From an uncultured Pseudomonadota bacterium (GTDB lineage: Bacteria; Pseudomonadota; Gammaproteobacteria; Steroidobacterales; Steroidobacteraceae): a stretch of 29,587 bases of DNA. The stretch covers positions 1 through 29,587 of the forward strand of contig CAIVYV010000096.1 of assembly GCA_903910215.1 (NCBI GenBank), given 5' to 3'. Below are positions 7,795-17,473 of the stretch, piece after piece. Position 1 is the first letter of the stretch, and each line of letters starts with the position of its first letter. A program made the position numbers and the translations under genes. A model generated the notes under the pieces. The model searched no databases. It was not told where the DNA came from and was given only the letters and a program-made list of their open reading frames with translations.

Positions 7795-10275
7795 ATGAAC
7801 AACAAGCTGATTGCGGTGTTCGTGGCCGCCGCCTTGACTCAGGCGGCCATGGCACAGAGTGGAGCGGACAGCGCCACCGGCGCCGATGCGCTCGAACAAG
7901 TGGTCGTCACCGGTACTCGCGTCGCCAATCGTTCGGCGCTCGATACTCCAGTGCCCGTCGATGTCATCCCAGCCGATACGCTGCAGAACCTCGGCGTTAC
8001 CGAGATCAATCAGGCGTTGTCGGTGGCGTTGCCGTCATTCAACTTCCCGCGCCCGGGTTTGACGGACGGTACAGACACCGTGCGCCCCGCGACGCTGCGT
8101 GGCCTCGCTCCTGACCAGACTTTGGTGCTCGTCAACGGCAAGCGTCGTCATTCAGCTGCGCTCGTCAACGTGAACGGTACGATCGGCCGCGGTGCCGCTT
8201 CGGCGGACCTCAACACGATCCCGAACACCGCGATCAGCGCCATCGAAGTGCTGCGTGACGGCGCTTCGGCGCAATACGGCTCGGATGCGATCGCCGGCGT
8301 CATCAACCTGCGTTTGCGCGAAGCCCGTGACGGTGGTGAAGGCACCATCAGCTACGGCTGGCGCGAAACGGAATACGAGACCGCGACGGGCACACCGCCC
8401 GCGGATGCCAACTGGTCGGCCCCGCGCGTGTTGCAGCGCAGCCGTTCGGACGGTGAGACCCTCACCATCAGCGGTTGGAAGGGCTTTTCTTTGGGGGACA
8501 CCGGCTTTTTGACCGTGTCTGCCGAAGTGAAGGAAGCCGAGCGCACCGAGCGTGGTGGTTGGGATTTCCGTCAGCAATACAACATAACGGCCACGGGTGC
8601 TTTCGATCCGCGTGAAGCGACCTTCCAGCGTTTCAGCGCGTGGTACGGTGAGCCGGAGCTTTCGCAGAAGACCTTGTTCCTGAACTCGGGCGGTGAGTTG
8701 TCCGAGGGCGTCGATATCTACGCATCGGCCAGCTGGCAGGATCGTTCTGCAACGTCGGCGGGTTTCTACCGCCCGGCCAACGATGCGCGTAACGTGGCGC
8801 AGATCTACCCCGATGGGTTCTTGCCGCTGATCTCGCCGGACGTGACGGACTTCTCCGCCGCGGTCGGTTTGCGCTGGGCTTTCGCCGGCTGGGACATGGA
8901 CACTTCGGTCGTGTACGGCAAGAACAAGATGGCGTTCACCATCGAGAACACCTTGAACCGTTCACTCGGCACCGCCAGCAAGACCTCGTTCGATGCGGGT
9001 GGTTACGATTACGATCAGGGCGTGCTCAATATTTCTGGCGTGCGCGGAGTCGATGTGGCAGGCCTCGCTTCGCCGCTCAACGTCGCTCTCGGTCTCGAAG
9101 CGCGTCGCGAAGGCTACGGCATCTTCGCCGGTGAGCCGGACTCCTACCGCAACGGTGGCGTGCTGTTGAATGGCGCCCCGACTGCGTCGGGCGCGCAGGT
9201 GTTCCCGGGTTTCCGTCCGGGTAACGTAGTCAATGAGCACCGCAGTGCCGTCGGCGCCTACCTCGATCTCGAAGCCAACCTGACCGAGAACTTCCTCGGT
9301 TCGGCGGCGATCCGAGTTGAGGAATACAGCGACTTCGGCAACAACGTCTCGGGCAAGATCTCGGGCCGCTACGACTTCAGCGACGTCTTTGCGCTGCGTG
9401 GCTCGGTCTCGAGTGGCTTCCGTGCGTCGTCGCTGCAGCAGCAGTACTTCGCTACGACCTCGACGAACTTCATCAACGGCATCCCGTTCGACATCACCAC
9501 CTTCCCGGTTTCGGATCCGGTGGCGGTGGCGCTCGGTGCCAAGCCGCTCGAGGCGGAAGAGTCGATGAACTTCTCGTTAGGCGCCGTGATCCAGGCGGGC
9601 GATCTGAGCCTGACCATCGACGCCTATCGCATCAATATCGACAACCGCATCGTGCTGTCGGAGAACCTCACCGCGACCAACGTGCGTGACTTCCTGACCT
9701 CGAAGGGTTTCATCGGTATCGGTGGCGGCCGCTTCTTCATCAACGGTGTGGATACCAACACCCGCGGTGTCGATATCGTCGCGAACTATCCGGTTCGCTT
9801 CGACAACGGCAGCAAGATCGACGTCACGGCGACGGCGAACTTCAACTCGACCGAAGTCACCCGACTGCCCACGATCTCGCAGATCGCACAGCTCAATCCG
9901 ACGCTGTTCGGCCGCGTGAACGTGCTGACCTTCGAAGAAGGTAACCCGAAGAACAAGTTCGTGTTGTCGGGCGCTTGGTCACACGGCCCGTGGGGCGCCA
10001 CGTTGCGCGCCACGCGCTACGGTGATGTGTTGTCGCCGGGCACGACTGCCTCTGCCGACTTCGTGTTGACGGCCAAGACGCTGGTCGACCTCGAGGCTCG
10101 TTACGAAGTAAACGAGAGCGTGAAAGTGGCTCTCGGCGCCGACAACATCCTCGACAAGTATCCGGATGGCTTGCCGCCGTCTTTGAATACGACGGGTGCG
10201 ACCTCGTTCTCGAACTACTCGCCGTTCGGTCGTTCGGGTCGCTTCATCTACGCACGTGTGACGGTCGGGTTCTGA
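7795..10275 (+). CDS. TonB-dependent outer membrane receptor (826 aa)
   Basis: Outer-membrane TonB-dependent transporter. It has a signal peptide (about 1-20, cut after AMA), TonB box LEQVVVTGTRV (33-43), and a plug domain with RPATLRGLAPDQTLVLVNGKRRH, then ASADLNTIP and VLRDGASAQYGSDAIAGVINL. A beta-barrel contains the family stretch LASPLNVALGLEARRE and ends YARVTVGF. This plug/barrel type (NGKRRH...ALVN) is common in Xanthomonadales and sphingomonads; the ligand is unknown. The ATG at 7795 is supported by AGGGAG seven bases upstream. It is transcribed away from the regulator at 6551-7537, and its promoter carries an operator-like inverted repeat, so expression is probably regulated. alkB follows 19 bp downstream in the same direction without an obvious terminator. 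Confidence 0.95.
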   Translation: MNNKLIAVFVAAALTQAAMAQSGADSATGADALEQVVVTGTRVANRSALDTPVPVDVIPADTLQNLGVTEINQALSVALPSFNFPRPGLTDGTDTVRPATLRGLAPDQTLVLVNGKRRHSAALVNVNGTIGRGAASADLNTIPNTAISAIEVLRDGASAQYGSDAIAGVINLRLREARDGGEGTISYGWRETEYETATGTPPADANWSAPRVLQRSRSDGETLTISGWKGFSLGDTGFLTVSAEVKEAERTERGGWDFRQQYNITATGAFDPREATFQRFSAWYGEPELSQKTLFLNSGGELSEGVDIYASASWQDRSATSAGFYRPANDARNVAQIYPDGFLPLISPDVTDFSAAVGLRWAFAGWDMDTSVVYGKNKMAFTIENTLNRSLGTASKTSFDAGGYDYDQGVLNISGVRGVDVAGLASPLNVALGLEARREGYGIFAGEPDSYRNGGVLLNGAPTASGAQVFPGFRPGNVVNEHRSAVGAYLDLEANLTENFLGSAAIRVEEYSDFGNNVSGKISGRYDFSDVFALRGSVSSGFRASSLQQQYFATTSTNFINGIPFDITTFPVSDPVAVALGAKPLEAEESMNFSLGAVIQAGDLSLTIDAYRINIDNRIVLSENLTATNVRDFLTSKGFIGIGGGRFFINGVDTNTRGVDIVANYPVRFDNGSKIDVTATANFNSTEVTRLPTISQIAQLNPTLFGRVNVLTFEEGNPKNKFVLSGAWSHGPWGATLRATRYGDVLSPGTTASADFVLTAKTLVDLEARYEVNESVKVALGADNILDKYPDGLPPSLNTTGATSFSNYSPFGRSGRFIYARVTVGF

Positions 10276-10294
10276 TATCGACCTAGTCACTGAA

Positions 10295-10882
10295 GTGGCG
10301 CCCGAAGTCGTGCTGTTGCGCGGCTTCGCGGTGGCCACCGCTGAATATGCCGCCGCGGTCGACCTTGTCGCCGCGGCGGCGCCGTTTCGGCATCTACAAA
10401 CCCCTGCCGGCAGGCCCATGTCGGCCGCGATGACCAACTGTGGCGCGCTCGGTTGGCACAGTGATGCCCGCGGTTACCGCTATGAGAGAGTCGATCCGCT
10501 CTCGGGGCTTGCCTGGCCTGCGATGCCGTCGATTTTTTTGGAGCTCGCACAGCGCGCGGCGGCCAAAGCCGGCTATCGCGACTTTCTTCCCGATGCCTGC
10601 CTGATCAATCGCTACGCGGGCAAGGCCAAGATGGGTGCTCATCGCGATGCTGATGAGCGCGATTTTTCACAGCCGATCGTTTCCGCCACGTTGGGTGCGG
10701 CTGCGACTTTTCTTTGGTACGGGCCGCTGCGTTCCGGACCAGCCGTGAAAATTCGGCTTGAACCCACTGATGTGTTGGTTTGGGGTGGCGCAGCACGACG
10801 TGGCTATCACGCCGTCGGACAGGCCGAGGGCGCCGCTGTCGGTGCCGTACGGATCAACCTCACGTTCCGTAAAGCGGGCTGA
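10295..10882 (+). CDS. alkB: AlkB: Fe(II)/2-oxoglutarate-dependent DNA dealkylase
   Basis: Repairs 1-methyladenine and 3-methylcytosine in DNA and RNA by oxidative demethylation. It aligns by eye with E. coli AlkB across its whole length: MSAAMTNCGALGW (42-54), WPAMPSIF (74-81), PDACLINRYA (99-108), and the metal triad H116-x-D118 and H172. The H-to-H spacing of 56 residues equals E. coli H131/H187. The 2-oxoglutarate-binding arginines are R186 and R192 in RINLTFRKAG. It uses a GTG start at 10295; no ATG lies near, and this start leaves an N-terminus about a dozen residues shorter than in E. coli. No strong Shine-Dalgarno is visible, so it may depend on readthrough from the receptor upstream. 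It is convergent with the oxidoreductase at 10889, with 6 bp between stops. Confidence 0.95.
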   Translation: MAPEVVLLRGFAVATAEYAAAVDLVAAAAPFRHLQTPAGRPMSAAMTNCGALGWHSDARGYRYERVDPLSGLAWPAMPSIFLELAQRAAAKAGYRDFLPDACLINRYAGKAKMGAHRDADERDFSQPIVSATLGAAATFLWYGPLRSGPAVKIRLEPTDVLVWGGAARRGYHAVGQAEGAAVGAVRINLTFRKAG

Positions 10883-10890
10883 GGCCCGCT
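10873..10890. terminator. Hairpin shared by two convergent stop codons
   Basis: AGCGGGC (10873-10879), TGAG loop, GCCCGCT (10884-10890). It includes the alkB stop (10880-10882) and two bases of the opposing stop codon (10889-10891). It could serve as a compact bidirectional terminator, but there is no long T tract on either strand. Confidence 0.45.
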
Positions 10891-13800
10891 ACACCAGTAC
10901 GCGTTCAATCCCGCCGTCGTTGGCTGCAGCGACGTAGTCGCGCATCCAGTGTTCGCCGAGAACGTGCTTGGCGATTTCGACGACGATGTAGTCGGCATCG
11001 AGCGCCGTCTCGTCCTCGTAGCGCTTGAGCCCCTGCAAGCACGACGGGCAGGAGGTCAGCACCTTCACATCGCCGGCGAAACCATCCGCACGAGCGGCTT
11101 TGGCGCCCTTCTGCATTTCTTCAGCTTTGCGGAAGCGAACCTGTGTCGACACGTCAGGCCGCGAGATAGCGAACGTGCCCGACTCGCCGCAGCAGCGATC
11201 GTTCTTGACGATCTTGCCATTGGCTTCCGAGTTCATCAGTTCATTGACGACCTTCAGCGGCTCGTATTTCTTCATCGGCGAGTGGCAGGGGTCGTGATAG
11301 AGATAACGAACTCCCGTCACGCCCTCGAGGCGCACACCCTTTTCGAGCAGATACTCGTGGATATCGATGATGCGGCAGCCGGGGAAGATCTTCTCGAACT
11401 CATAGCCCTGCAGTTGGTCGTAGCAAGTGCCGCAACTGACTACCACGGTTTTGATGTCGAGGTAGTTGAGTGTGTTGGCAACACGATGGAACAACACGCG
11501 GTTGTCCGTGATCATCTTGGCCGCTTTGTCGAATTCACCGGCGCCACGTTGCGGGTAGCCACAGCAAAGATAGCCGGGCGGCAATACCGTCTGCACGCCC
11601 ACATGCCACAGCATGGCCTGCGTGGCGAGTCCGACCTGCGAGAAGAGTCGCTCGCTACCGCAACCCGGGAAATAGAACACAGCTTCGGCATCTGGTGCGG
11701 TGCTGCGTGGATCGCGAATCACAGGCACGTAGTTCTTATCTTCGATATCGAGTAGGGCGCGTGCGGTTTTCTTAGGTACACCCGCGGGCATCCGCCGATT
11801 CACGAAATGAACCACCTGCTCCCGAATCGGCGGTTTGCCGACGGTGGCGGGCGGCGCTTTCACCTGCGGCTTCGCTAAAGTCTTGAAGAGTTGATGCCCC
11901 AAGCGTTGAGCCTTGAAACCCCACTCAATCATGCCCTTGCGGACGAGTTTGATCGTCTCGGGATTGGTCGCGTTGAGGAACAGCATTGAGGCTGCGGTTC
12001 CCGGGTTGAAACGCTTCTTGCCCATGCGGCGCAGCAGATCGCGCATCGCCATAGAGACATTGCCGAAGTCGATATCGACCGGGCAGGGCGACTCGCACTT
12101 GTGACACACAGTGCAGTGATCGGCTACGTCGCCAAATTCGTCCCAATGACGAATCGATACACCACGTCGCGTTTGCTCTTCGTAGAGGAAGGCTTCAATG
12201 AGCAGTGAGGTTGCGAGAATCTTGTTACGCGGGCTGTAGAGTAGATTTGCGCGTGGCACATGCGTCGCACATACGGGCTTGCACTTGCCGCAACGAAGGC
12301 AGTCTTTGATCGCGCCTGAAATCGAGCTGATGTCCGATTGCTGCATGATCAGCGATTCGTGGCCGAGCAGGTTGAAGCTAGGCGTATAAGCGTGTCGCAG
12401 ATCGCCGCCGGGCAACAATTTGCCTTTGTTGAATCGACCTTCAGGGTCGATGCGCGCCTTGTATTGACGCAGCCCCGCGGTCTCTTCCTCGGTGAGAAAC
12501 TCGAGCTTGGTGATGCCGATACCGTGCTCACCCGAGATGACGCCACCCAAATCGCGCGCGATCTTCATGATGCGCGCTACGGCAGCATTCGCTTCCTGCA
12601 GCATCAAGTAATCGTCGGAGTTGACCGGAATATTGGTGTGCACGTTGCCATCGCCCGCATGCATGTGCAGCGCGACCCAAACGCGGCTCTTCAAAATACG
12701 CTGGTGTATCGAAACGATCTCGCCGCGAATCGCTGCGAACGCATCGCCTGCGAAGATGTCGAACAGCGGTTCGCGCAGCTCGCGCTTCCACGAGACGCGA
12801 ATGCTGCGATCTTGCAGTTCGGCAAAGGTCTGATCGATGCGATGCAGCAGATCGCCCCAACGATTGCGCACCTCGACAAGCACTTGCTTGGCGCGAGCAG
12901 GGCGATCACCGAGCATGTCTGACTTCGACAGCGTATCGAGTTCGGAATCGCCGGTTTTATTGAGCTTCAGCTCGCCGCGCAGATATTCCTCGAGGGCATC
13001 GACGAGGCGCAGCTTGTTCGTGATCGACAGCTCGATGTTGATGCGTTCGATGGCATCCGTGTAGTCGCCAAGACGCGCGAGCGGAATCACCACGTCTTCG
13101 TTGATCTTGAAGGCGTTGGTGTGTTTGGCGATCGCGGCGGTGCGCGCGCGATCGAGCCAGAATTTCTTGCGAGCGTCAGCGCCGACCGCGATGAAGCCTT
13201 CGCCGCCACGAGCGTTGGCGATACGCACCACTTCCGAGGTGGCTTTGGCCACACTGGCGTCATCGTCGCCGACGATATCACCGATCAAAACCATTTTAGG
13301 CAGCGCGGCGCGCTTGCTCTTGGTGGCATAACCGACAGCGCGCAGATACCGCTCATCGAGATGTTCGAGGCCGGCGAGCTTGACGCCGTGAGCGCGATCG
13401 GCCGCTTCCAGGTGCTGTGTGATCTCGACAATCGACGGGATCGCCTCGCGCGCCTGGCCGAAGAACTCGAGGCACACGGTTCTCATGCAGCGCGGCATGC
13501 GATGCACAACCCAACGCGCTGCGGTGATCAAACCGTCGCAACCTTCCTTTTGAACGCCCGGAAGACCGCCTAAGAACTTGTCTGTGACGTCCTTGCCAAG
13601 ACCCGCCTTGCGGAACGACGAGCCCGGCATACGAAGTGTTTCTGTGCGCAGCACTCGGGCTTCGTTGGCCGGTGCGCGACCGTCTTTCCAGGTGAGGCGC
13701 CACTCAACCGTCGGCGCGTCGTGAATCTTGCCAAGGTTATGCCCGACTCGATCGACCTCGAGCCAATTGCCTTCGGGGTCGACCATGCGCCACCAGGCGA

Positions 13801-14788
13801 GGTTGTCGACTGCAGTACCCCACAGCACGGCCTTCTTGCCGCCGGCATTCATGGCGACGTTGCCACCAACGCAGGATGCATCGATTGAGGTGGGATCGAC
13901 GGCGAACACGAAACCGGCTCGTTCAGCTGCCTCAGCTACGCGCTTTGTGACGACGCCCGCTTCCGAGTAAACCGTCGGAATCAAGCGCCTGTTGTTCTCG
14001 CTAAGACCAGGGTTCTCGCCGAGGCCGGGCAGTGCCACATGCTCGACTTCGCTGACGAGCTCCAGTTTCTCGGTATTGAAGACCGCGGAGAGCGGTGTGA
14101 GCGGGATGGCGCCGCCGGTATAGCCGGTGCCACCGCCGCGCGGGATGATGCTGAGGCCGAGCTCGATACAAGCGCGAACGAGCCCCGGGATCTCATCTTC
14201 CGAATCAGGGCACAGTACGACGAAGGGATATTCGACGCGCCAGTCGGTCGCATCAGTGACGTGCGAGACGCGCGAGAAAGCGTCGAATCGGACGGCATCT
14301 TCACGCGTATGCTTGCCGAGGAGCTTGCGGGCACGATCGCGCAGTTTGGCATTACGCACAAAGTTGGCCGAAAACGTTTCGACGGCACGCTGCGCGGCAT
14401 CGAGCAATAGCCCAACCTTGCGATCACGTTCGCGATCACTCTCCGAACCGCCGCTCTCGCGGCGTCGCTCGATTTCTTTGAGTCGATGTTCCAGCGCTGA
14501 GATCAGTTGCTTGCGGCGCTTAGGATTGTCGAGAAGGTCATCCTCGAGATACGGATTGCGTTGCACCGCCCAAATATCGCCAAGCACTTCGTACAGCATC
14601 CGCGCCGAACGACCGGTGCGACGTTCAGAGCGCAGTTCGTCGAGTAGCGACCACGCCGACTCGCCAAGCAGACGAATGACGATTTCGCGATCGGAGAAGG
14701 ACGTGTAGTTGTACGGAATCTCGCGGATGCGCGGCACGGCGCTTTCCGGCGGAGCAAACAAGGGCAGTTCGGCGGCTACGGCATTCAT
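10889..14788 (-). CDS. DUF3683-type FAD-linked oxidase / 4Fe-4S / cysteine-rich fusion dehydrogenase
   Basis: Single-chain membrane-associated 2-hydroxyacid dehydrogenase-like enzyme of about 1299 residues, combining GlcD- and GlcF-like halves as in E. coli YdiJ but with an extra N-terminal DUF3683 region. In order: DUF3683 ([17 protein letters not shown] onward); FAD_binding_4 with [12 protein letters not shown] near 216-227; FAD-oxidase C-terminal domain with [11 protein letters not shown] near 708 and EHGIGITK; two 4Fe-4S motifs, [11 protein letters not shown] near 830 and [12 protein letters not shown] near 892; and two cysteine-rich CCG domains ([48 protein letters not shown]). Electrons probably pass from a D-2-hydroxyacid through FAD and Fe-S to quinone. 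I chose the ATG at 14788 ([11 protein letters not shown]) because 14836 would leave only 32 bp to the divergent gene and adds residues atypical of the family. Substrate is undetermined. Confidence 0.92.
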   Translation of the reverse strand: MNAVAAELPLFAPPESAVPRIREIPYNYTSFSDREIVIRLLGESAWSLLDELRSERRTGRSARMLYEVLGDIWAVQRNPYLEDDLLDNPKRRKQLISALEHRLKEIERRRESGGSESDRERDRKVGLLLDAAQRAVETFSANFVRNAKLRDRARKLLGKHTREDAVRFDAFSRVSHVTDATDWRVEYPFVVLCPDSEDEIPGLVRACIELGLSIIPRGGGTGYTGGAIPLTPLSAVFNTEKLELVSEVEHVALPGLGENPGLSENNRRLIPTVYSEAGVVTKRVAEAAERAGFVFAVDPTSIDASCVGGNVAMNAGGKKAVLWGTAVDNLAWWRMVDPEGNWLEVDRVGHNLGKIHDAPTVEWRLTWKDGRAPANEARVLRTETLRMPGSSFRKAGLGKDVTDKFLGGLPGVQKEGCDGLITAARWVVHRMPRCMRTVCLEFFGQAREAIPSIVEITQHLEAADRAHGVKLAGLEHLDERYLRAVGYATKSKRAALPKMVLIGDIVGDDDASVAKATSEVVRIANARGGEGFIAVGADARKKFWLDRARTAAIAKHTNAFKINEDVVIPLARLGDYTDAIERINIELSITNKLRLVDALEEYLRGELKLNKTGDSELDTLSKSDMLGDRPARAKQVLVEVRNRWGDLLHRIDQTFAELQDRSIRVSWKRELREPLFDIFAGDAFAAIRGEIVSIHQRILKSRVWVALHMHAGDGNVHTNIPVNSDDYLMLQEANAAVARIMKIARDLGGVISGEHGIGITKLEFLTEEETAGLRQYKARIDPEGRFNKGKLLPGGDLRHAYTPSFNLLGHESLIMQQSDISSISGAIKDCLRCGKCKPVCATHVPRANLLYSPRNKILATSLLIEAFLYEEQTRRGVSIRHWDEFGDVADHCTVCHKCESPCPVDIDFGNVSMAMRDLLRRMGKKRFNPGTAASMLFLNATNPETIKLVRKGMIEWGFKAQRLGHQLFKTLAKPQVKAPPATVGKPPIREQVVHFVNRRMPAGVPKKTARALLDIEDKNYVPVIRDPRSTAPDAEAVFYFPGCGSERLFSQVGLATQAMLWHVGVQTVLPPGYLCCGYPQRGAGEFDKAAKMITDNRVLFHRVANTLNYLDIKTVVVSCGTCYDQLQGYEFEKIFPGCRIIDIHEYLLEKGVRLEGVTGVRYLYHDPCHSPMKKYEPLKVVNELMNSEANGKIVKNDRCCGESGTFAISRPDVSTQVRFRKAEEMQKGAKAARADGFAGDVKVLTSCPSCLQGLKRYEDETALDADYIVVEIAKHVLGEHWMRDYVAAANDGGIERVLV

Positions 14789-14868
14789 CGAGTTGGTTTC
14801 CCGGTAGTGACATTCCCTGTCGACTAGCGTCCTCATTCTCCCATCATTGGCCTATCATTTGGGGCTTT

Positions 14869-15711
14869 ATGACAGCCACTTCTGAACGTAACCCGCAGGC
14901 GGCCCAAATGGCCGACGAGTCGATGATCCGCACCTTGGCTAATCAGGCCGAGGCCATCTGGCCGCAGGAATCACGATTGTTTTCCCGCTATGCGTTACCA
15001 GCCGGGGCGCAGATTGTGGACGTCGGTTGCGGGACGGGCGAGGCGACCTTGCGTTTATCTGCAATATTCCCCGGGGCTAGTCGCATCATAGGCCTCGATC
15101 TGATGCCGGAATTATTGAGCGTGGCCCAAAGACGTCTAGCTGAACGTGCGGCCGCGTCGGGTCCGGAAATTCGGTTTGAACAGGGGGATGGATTTAACCT
15201 GCCGTTCGACGAGGCGAGTATTGATCTGCTCGTGTGCCGTCACGTGACGCAGTTGGTGCCAGATGCCGAGCAGTTGCTGACCGAGTTCCGGCGGGTGTTG
15301 CGTCCGGGTGGATGGATCCATCTGCTCTCGGAGGATTACGGCATGCTGCATTTTCCCCCGCGCGCGGGAGTCGATCCCGATCGTTTGTGGCACGAGGCGG
15401 TGGTGCCGTTCACGGTAGCAACCGGCACGGACGCTCGGATCGGCCGAAAGACGCTGCCGATACTGCATAGGCTTGGGTTCTCACACACCAGTGTTCAATA
15501 TTTGACCATCGACACCGAGCGGGTACCGAGAGAGACGCTGGCCGGGATTTTCATCGCCTGGCGCGATGGCTACGCCGAAGCACTGGCTGAGCATTCGAAG
15601 TTTGATCTCGCCACGATCCGCCAACTTTTCGACGCCGTTATCGATGGTGTACTCGATCCTGAGAGTTATGGGGTTTGGCAGATTCCTATCGTGGCAGGTC
15701 GGAAGGCGTGA
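14869..15711 (+). CDS. SAM-dependent methyltransferase (class I, Methyltransf_11 type)
   Basis: Class I Rossmann-fold methyltransferase of 280 residues with no signal peptide, so cytoplasmic. SAM-binding motif I is IVDVGCGTGEATL (49-61), followed by IIGLDLMPE with acidic D77 at the end of beta-2. The motif-II region is IDLLVCRHVTQLVPD, and the post-motif is FRRVLRPGGWIHL. The C-terminal half, which sets the substrate, has no diagnostic motif that I recognise. It starts the plus-strand operon: its TGA overlaps the GTG of the DOMON-like gene (GTGA, 15708-15711). Its ATG lies 80 bp from the divergent oxidoreductase start. A small molecule or cell-wall-related acceptor is possible from context, but this is a guess. 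Confidence 0.85.
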   Translation: MTATSERNPQAAQMADESMIRTLANQAEAIWPQESRLFSRYALPAGAQIVDVGCGTGEATLRLSAIFPGASRIIGLDLMPELLSVAQRRLAERAAASGPEIRFEQGDGFNLPFDEASIDLLVCRHVTQLVPDAEQLLTEFRRVLRPGGWIHLLSEDYGMLHFPPRAGVDPDRLWHEAVVPFTVATGTDARIGRKTLPILHRLGFSHTSVQYLTIDTERVPRETLAGIFIAWRDGYAEALAEHSKFDLATIRQLFDAVIDGVLDPESYGVWQIPIVAGRKA

Positions 15712-16268
15712 TCGAGCTGATCGGATTCGATGTGGGTTCGAGAGCGGGGTTGGGCCGAGTTCTTGTCGAAACTCGAGTCGGTGACGGGTGCCTGCAACTG
15801 GCCTATCGATGGCGAGATTGGTCCGCCGCGCCGATCGTCCTCGCGCGCGCGGTGAACCCGCAACGTCGCGACGAGCTTTGGCGCACGACCTGCGCTGAAA
15901 TCTTTGTTGCACTGGATGACGCGTCCGACGGTAAGCCGCACACCGGCGGTCCTTACCTCGAATTCAATTTTTCGCCCACGGGCGACTGGGCCGCTTATCG
16001 TTTCGATTCCACGCGAACCGGCATGCATCGGCACGTGTGGCGGGGTAACGAAGCGCCGCGTGTTTCGCTGGCAGCTTCGTCCGAGGACCTCACGCTCGAG
16101 GTGACGCTGCCGCTTGCCGCGCTGAGCGCGGGCGTGCATCGAGTGGCGTATGCCAGCGTCGTCGAGACCTCAAACGGCCTGTCGTACTGGGCTTTGACGC
16201 ACCCGACGGGCCGACCCGATTTCCATCACCCTCAGTCTTTTGCTGCCTTGCTGGAGTTGCCTGCATGA
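15708..16268 (+). CDS. DOMON-like domain protein
   Basis: A 186-residue beta-rich protein of the DOMON-like group found next to DUF1343 genes in many Proteobacteria. Recognisable features are the strand LQLAYRWRDW, ELWRTTCAEIFVAL, GGPYLEFNFSPTGDWAAYRFDSTR, and the C-terminal YWALTHPTGRPDFHHPQSF. DOMON domains generally bind heme or sugars, but no ligand is assigned here. I took GTG at 15708, which makes a 4-bp GTGA overlap with the methyltransferase stop. A longer version from TTG at 15675 is possible. No signal peptide is visible, although classic DOMON proteins are extracytoplasmic. Its own TGA overlaps the next ATG (ATGA, 16265-16268), so translation is probably coupled to NamZ and a joint function is likely. 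Confidence 0.75.
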   Translation: MIELIGFDVGSRAGLGRVLVETRVGDGCLQLAYRWRDWSAAPIVLARAVNPQRRDELWRTTCAEIFVALDDASDGKPHTGGPYLEFNFSPTGDWAAYRFDSTRTGMHRHVWRGNEAPRVSLAASSEDLTLEVTLPLAALSAGVHRVAYASVVETSNGLSYWALTHPTGRPDFHHPQSFAALLELPA

Positions 16269-17473
16269 AATTCGGAATCGATCGATTGATAGCCGAGCCT
16301 GCTCTGCGGCGGCCCCTGCAAGGAAGGCGCGTCGCGTTGCTCGCGCATCCGGCTTCGACGACCGCATCGGCCACTCACAGTCTCGATGCTCTGCATGCCT
16401 TGCCGGAGATCACGCTCACCGCGGCTTTCGGGCCGCAGCACGGTTTGCGTGGCGATAAGCAGGACAACATGATCGAGTCGGCGGATTTTCTCGATCCTGC
16501 TCTCGGAATTCCGGTATTCAGTCTTTACGGCGAAGTACGCAGGCCGACCGATGCAATGCTCGAGCATTGCGATGTGATCATGGTGGATCTGCAGGATGTG
16601 GGATGTCGCATCTACACCTTCATCACGACACTGCGCTATGTGCTCGAAGCTGCTGCTCGATTGAAGAAGGCTGTTTGGGTGCTCGATCGACCGAATCCGG
16701 CAGGCCGACCGATCGAGGGCAGCAGTTTGCGAGCGGGTTGGGAGAGCTTCGTGGGTGCAGCCGAAATGCCGATGCGGCATGGCATGACCATGGGTGAGCT
16801 TGCGCGCTGGTTCGTGCGACGGTTCGGGCTCGATGTGGAGCTGGTCGTGATCGAGATGCAGGGTTGGCAGCCTGATGTGCACCCGGGTTACGGCTGGCCT
16901 GTCTTTGAGCGTAGTTGGATCAACCCGAGCCCGAATGCGCCCAATGTTCACATGGTGCGTGCCTATGCGGGCACGGTGATGCTCGAAGGCACCACTCTCT
17001 CAGAGGGGCGTGGGACGACGCGGCCGCTCGAGCTGTTCGGAGCGCCTGATATCGATGCGCGCGCGGTGCTCGCCAAGATGACGCAGCTCGCGCCACAGTG
17101 GCTTCGGGGTTGTCGTTTACGTGAGTGCTGGTTCGAGCCGACGTTTCACAAGCACGTCGGCAAGCTGTGCCATGGAGTGCAGATTCACACCGATGACACG
17201 AGCTACGACCACAGGTTATTCCAGCCGTGGCGATTGCAGGCGCTGGCGTTCAAGGCCATTCGACAGATCTACCCGGACTATCCCTTGTGGCGGGATTTCC
17301 CGTACGAATACGAACGCGATCGACTCGCCATCGATGTGATCAACGGCGGGACGTTGCTGCGCCAGTGGGTCGATGATGCCGCAGCGAAACCTGCGGATCT
17401 CGATGCGCTCGCGCAGGCGGACGAATCCGCCTGGCGCGAGACGCAAAGGGAAGTTTTCAGCGCTTCTTGCTGA
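16265..17473 (+). CDS. NamZ-like exo-beta-N-acetylmuramidase (DUF1343, GH171)
   Basis: DUF1343 family protein of 402 residues. Characterised members (NamZ of Bacillus subtilis and Tannerella forsythia) release N-acetylmuramic acid from the non-reducing end of peptidoglycan fragments. Family marks seen: FGIDRL at the N-terminus, GRRVALLAHPAS, FGPQHGLRGDKQDNM, VFSLYGEVRRPT, VIMVDLQDVGCRIYTFITTL, VLDRPNPAGRPIEG, MPMRHGMTMGELARWF, GYGWPVFERSWINPSPNAP, EGTTLSEGRGTTRPLELFGAP, and the C-terminal Phe/Tyr-rich region. There is no signal peptide, so it may act on imported muropeptide fragments in the cytoplasm. Alternatively, the fold may be repurposed. Its start overlaps the DOMON-like gene stop (ATGA). 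Its 3' end overlaps the convergent small gene by 17 bp. Confidence 0.88.
   Translation: MKFGIDRLIAEPALRRPLQGRRVALLAHPASTTASATHSLDALHALPEITLTAAFGPQHGLRGDKQDNMIESADFLDPALGIPVFSLYGEVRRPTDAMLEHCDVIMVDLQDVGCRIYTFITTLRYVLEAAARLKKAVWVLDRPNPAGRPIEGSSLRAGWESFVGAAEMPMRHGMTMGELARWFVRRFGLDVELVVIEMQGWQPDVHPGYGWPVFERSWINPSPNAPNVHMVRAYAGTVMLEGTTLSEGRGTTRPLELFGAPDIDARAVLAKMTQLAPQWLRGCRLRECWFEPTFHKHVGKLCHGVQIHTDDTSYDHRLFQPWRLQALAFKAIRQIYPDYPLWRDFPYEYERDRLAIDVINGGTLLRQWVDDAAAKPADLDALAQADESAWRETQREVFSASC

Noticed and set aside
10949..11755. 268-codon plus-strand ORF antisense to the DUF3683 oxidoreductase
   Set aside because: The opposite strand carries intact Fe-S and CCG motifs over the same bases; the plus-frame product has no recognisable fold.
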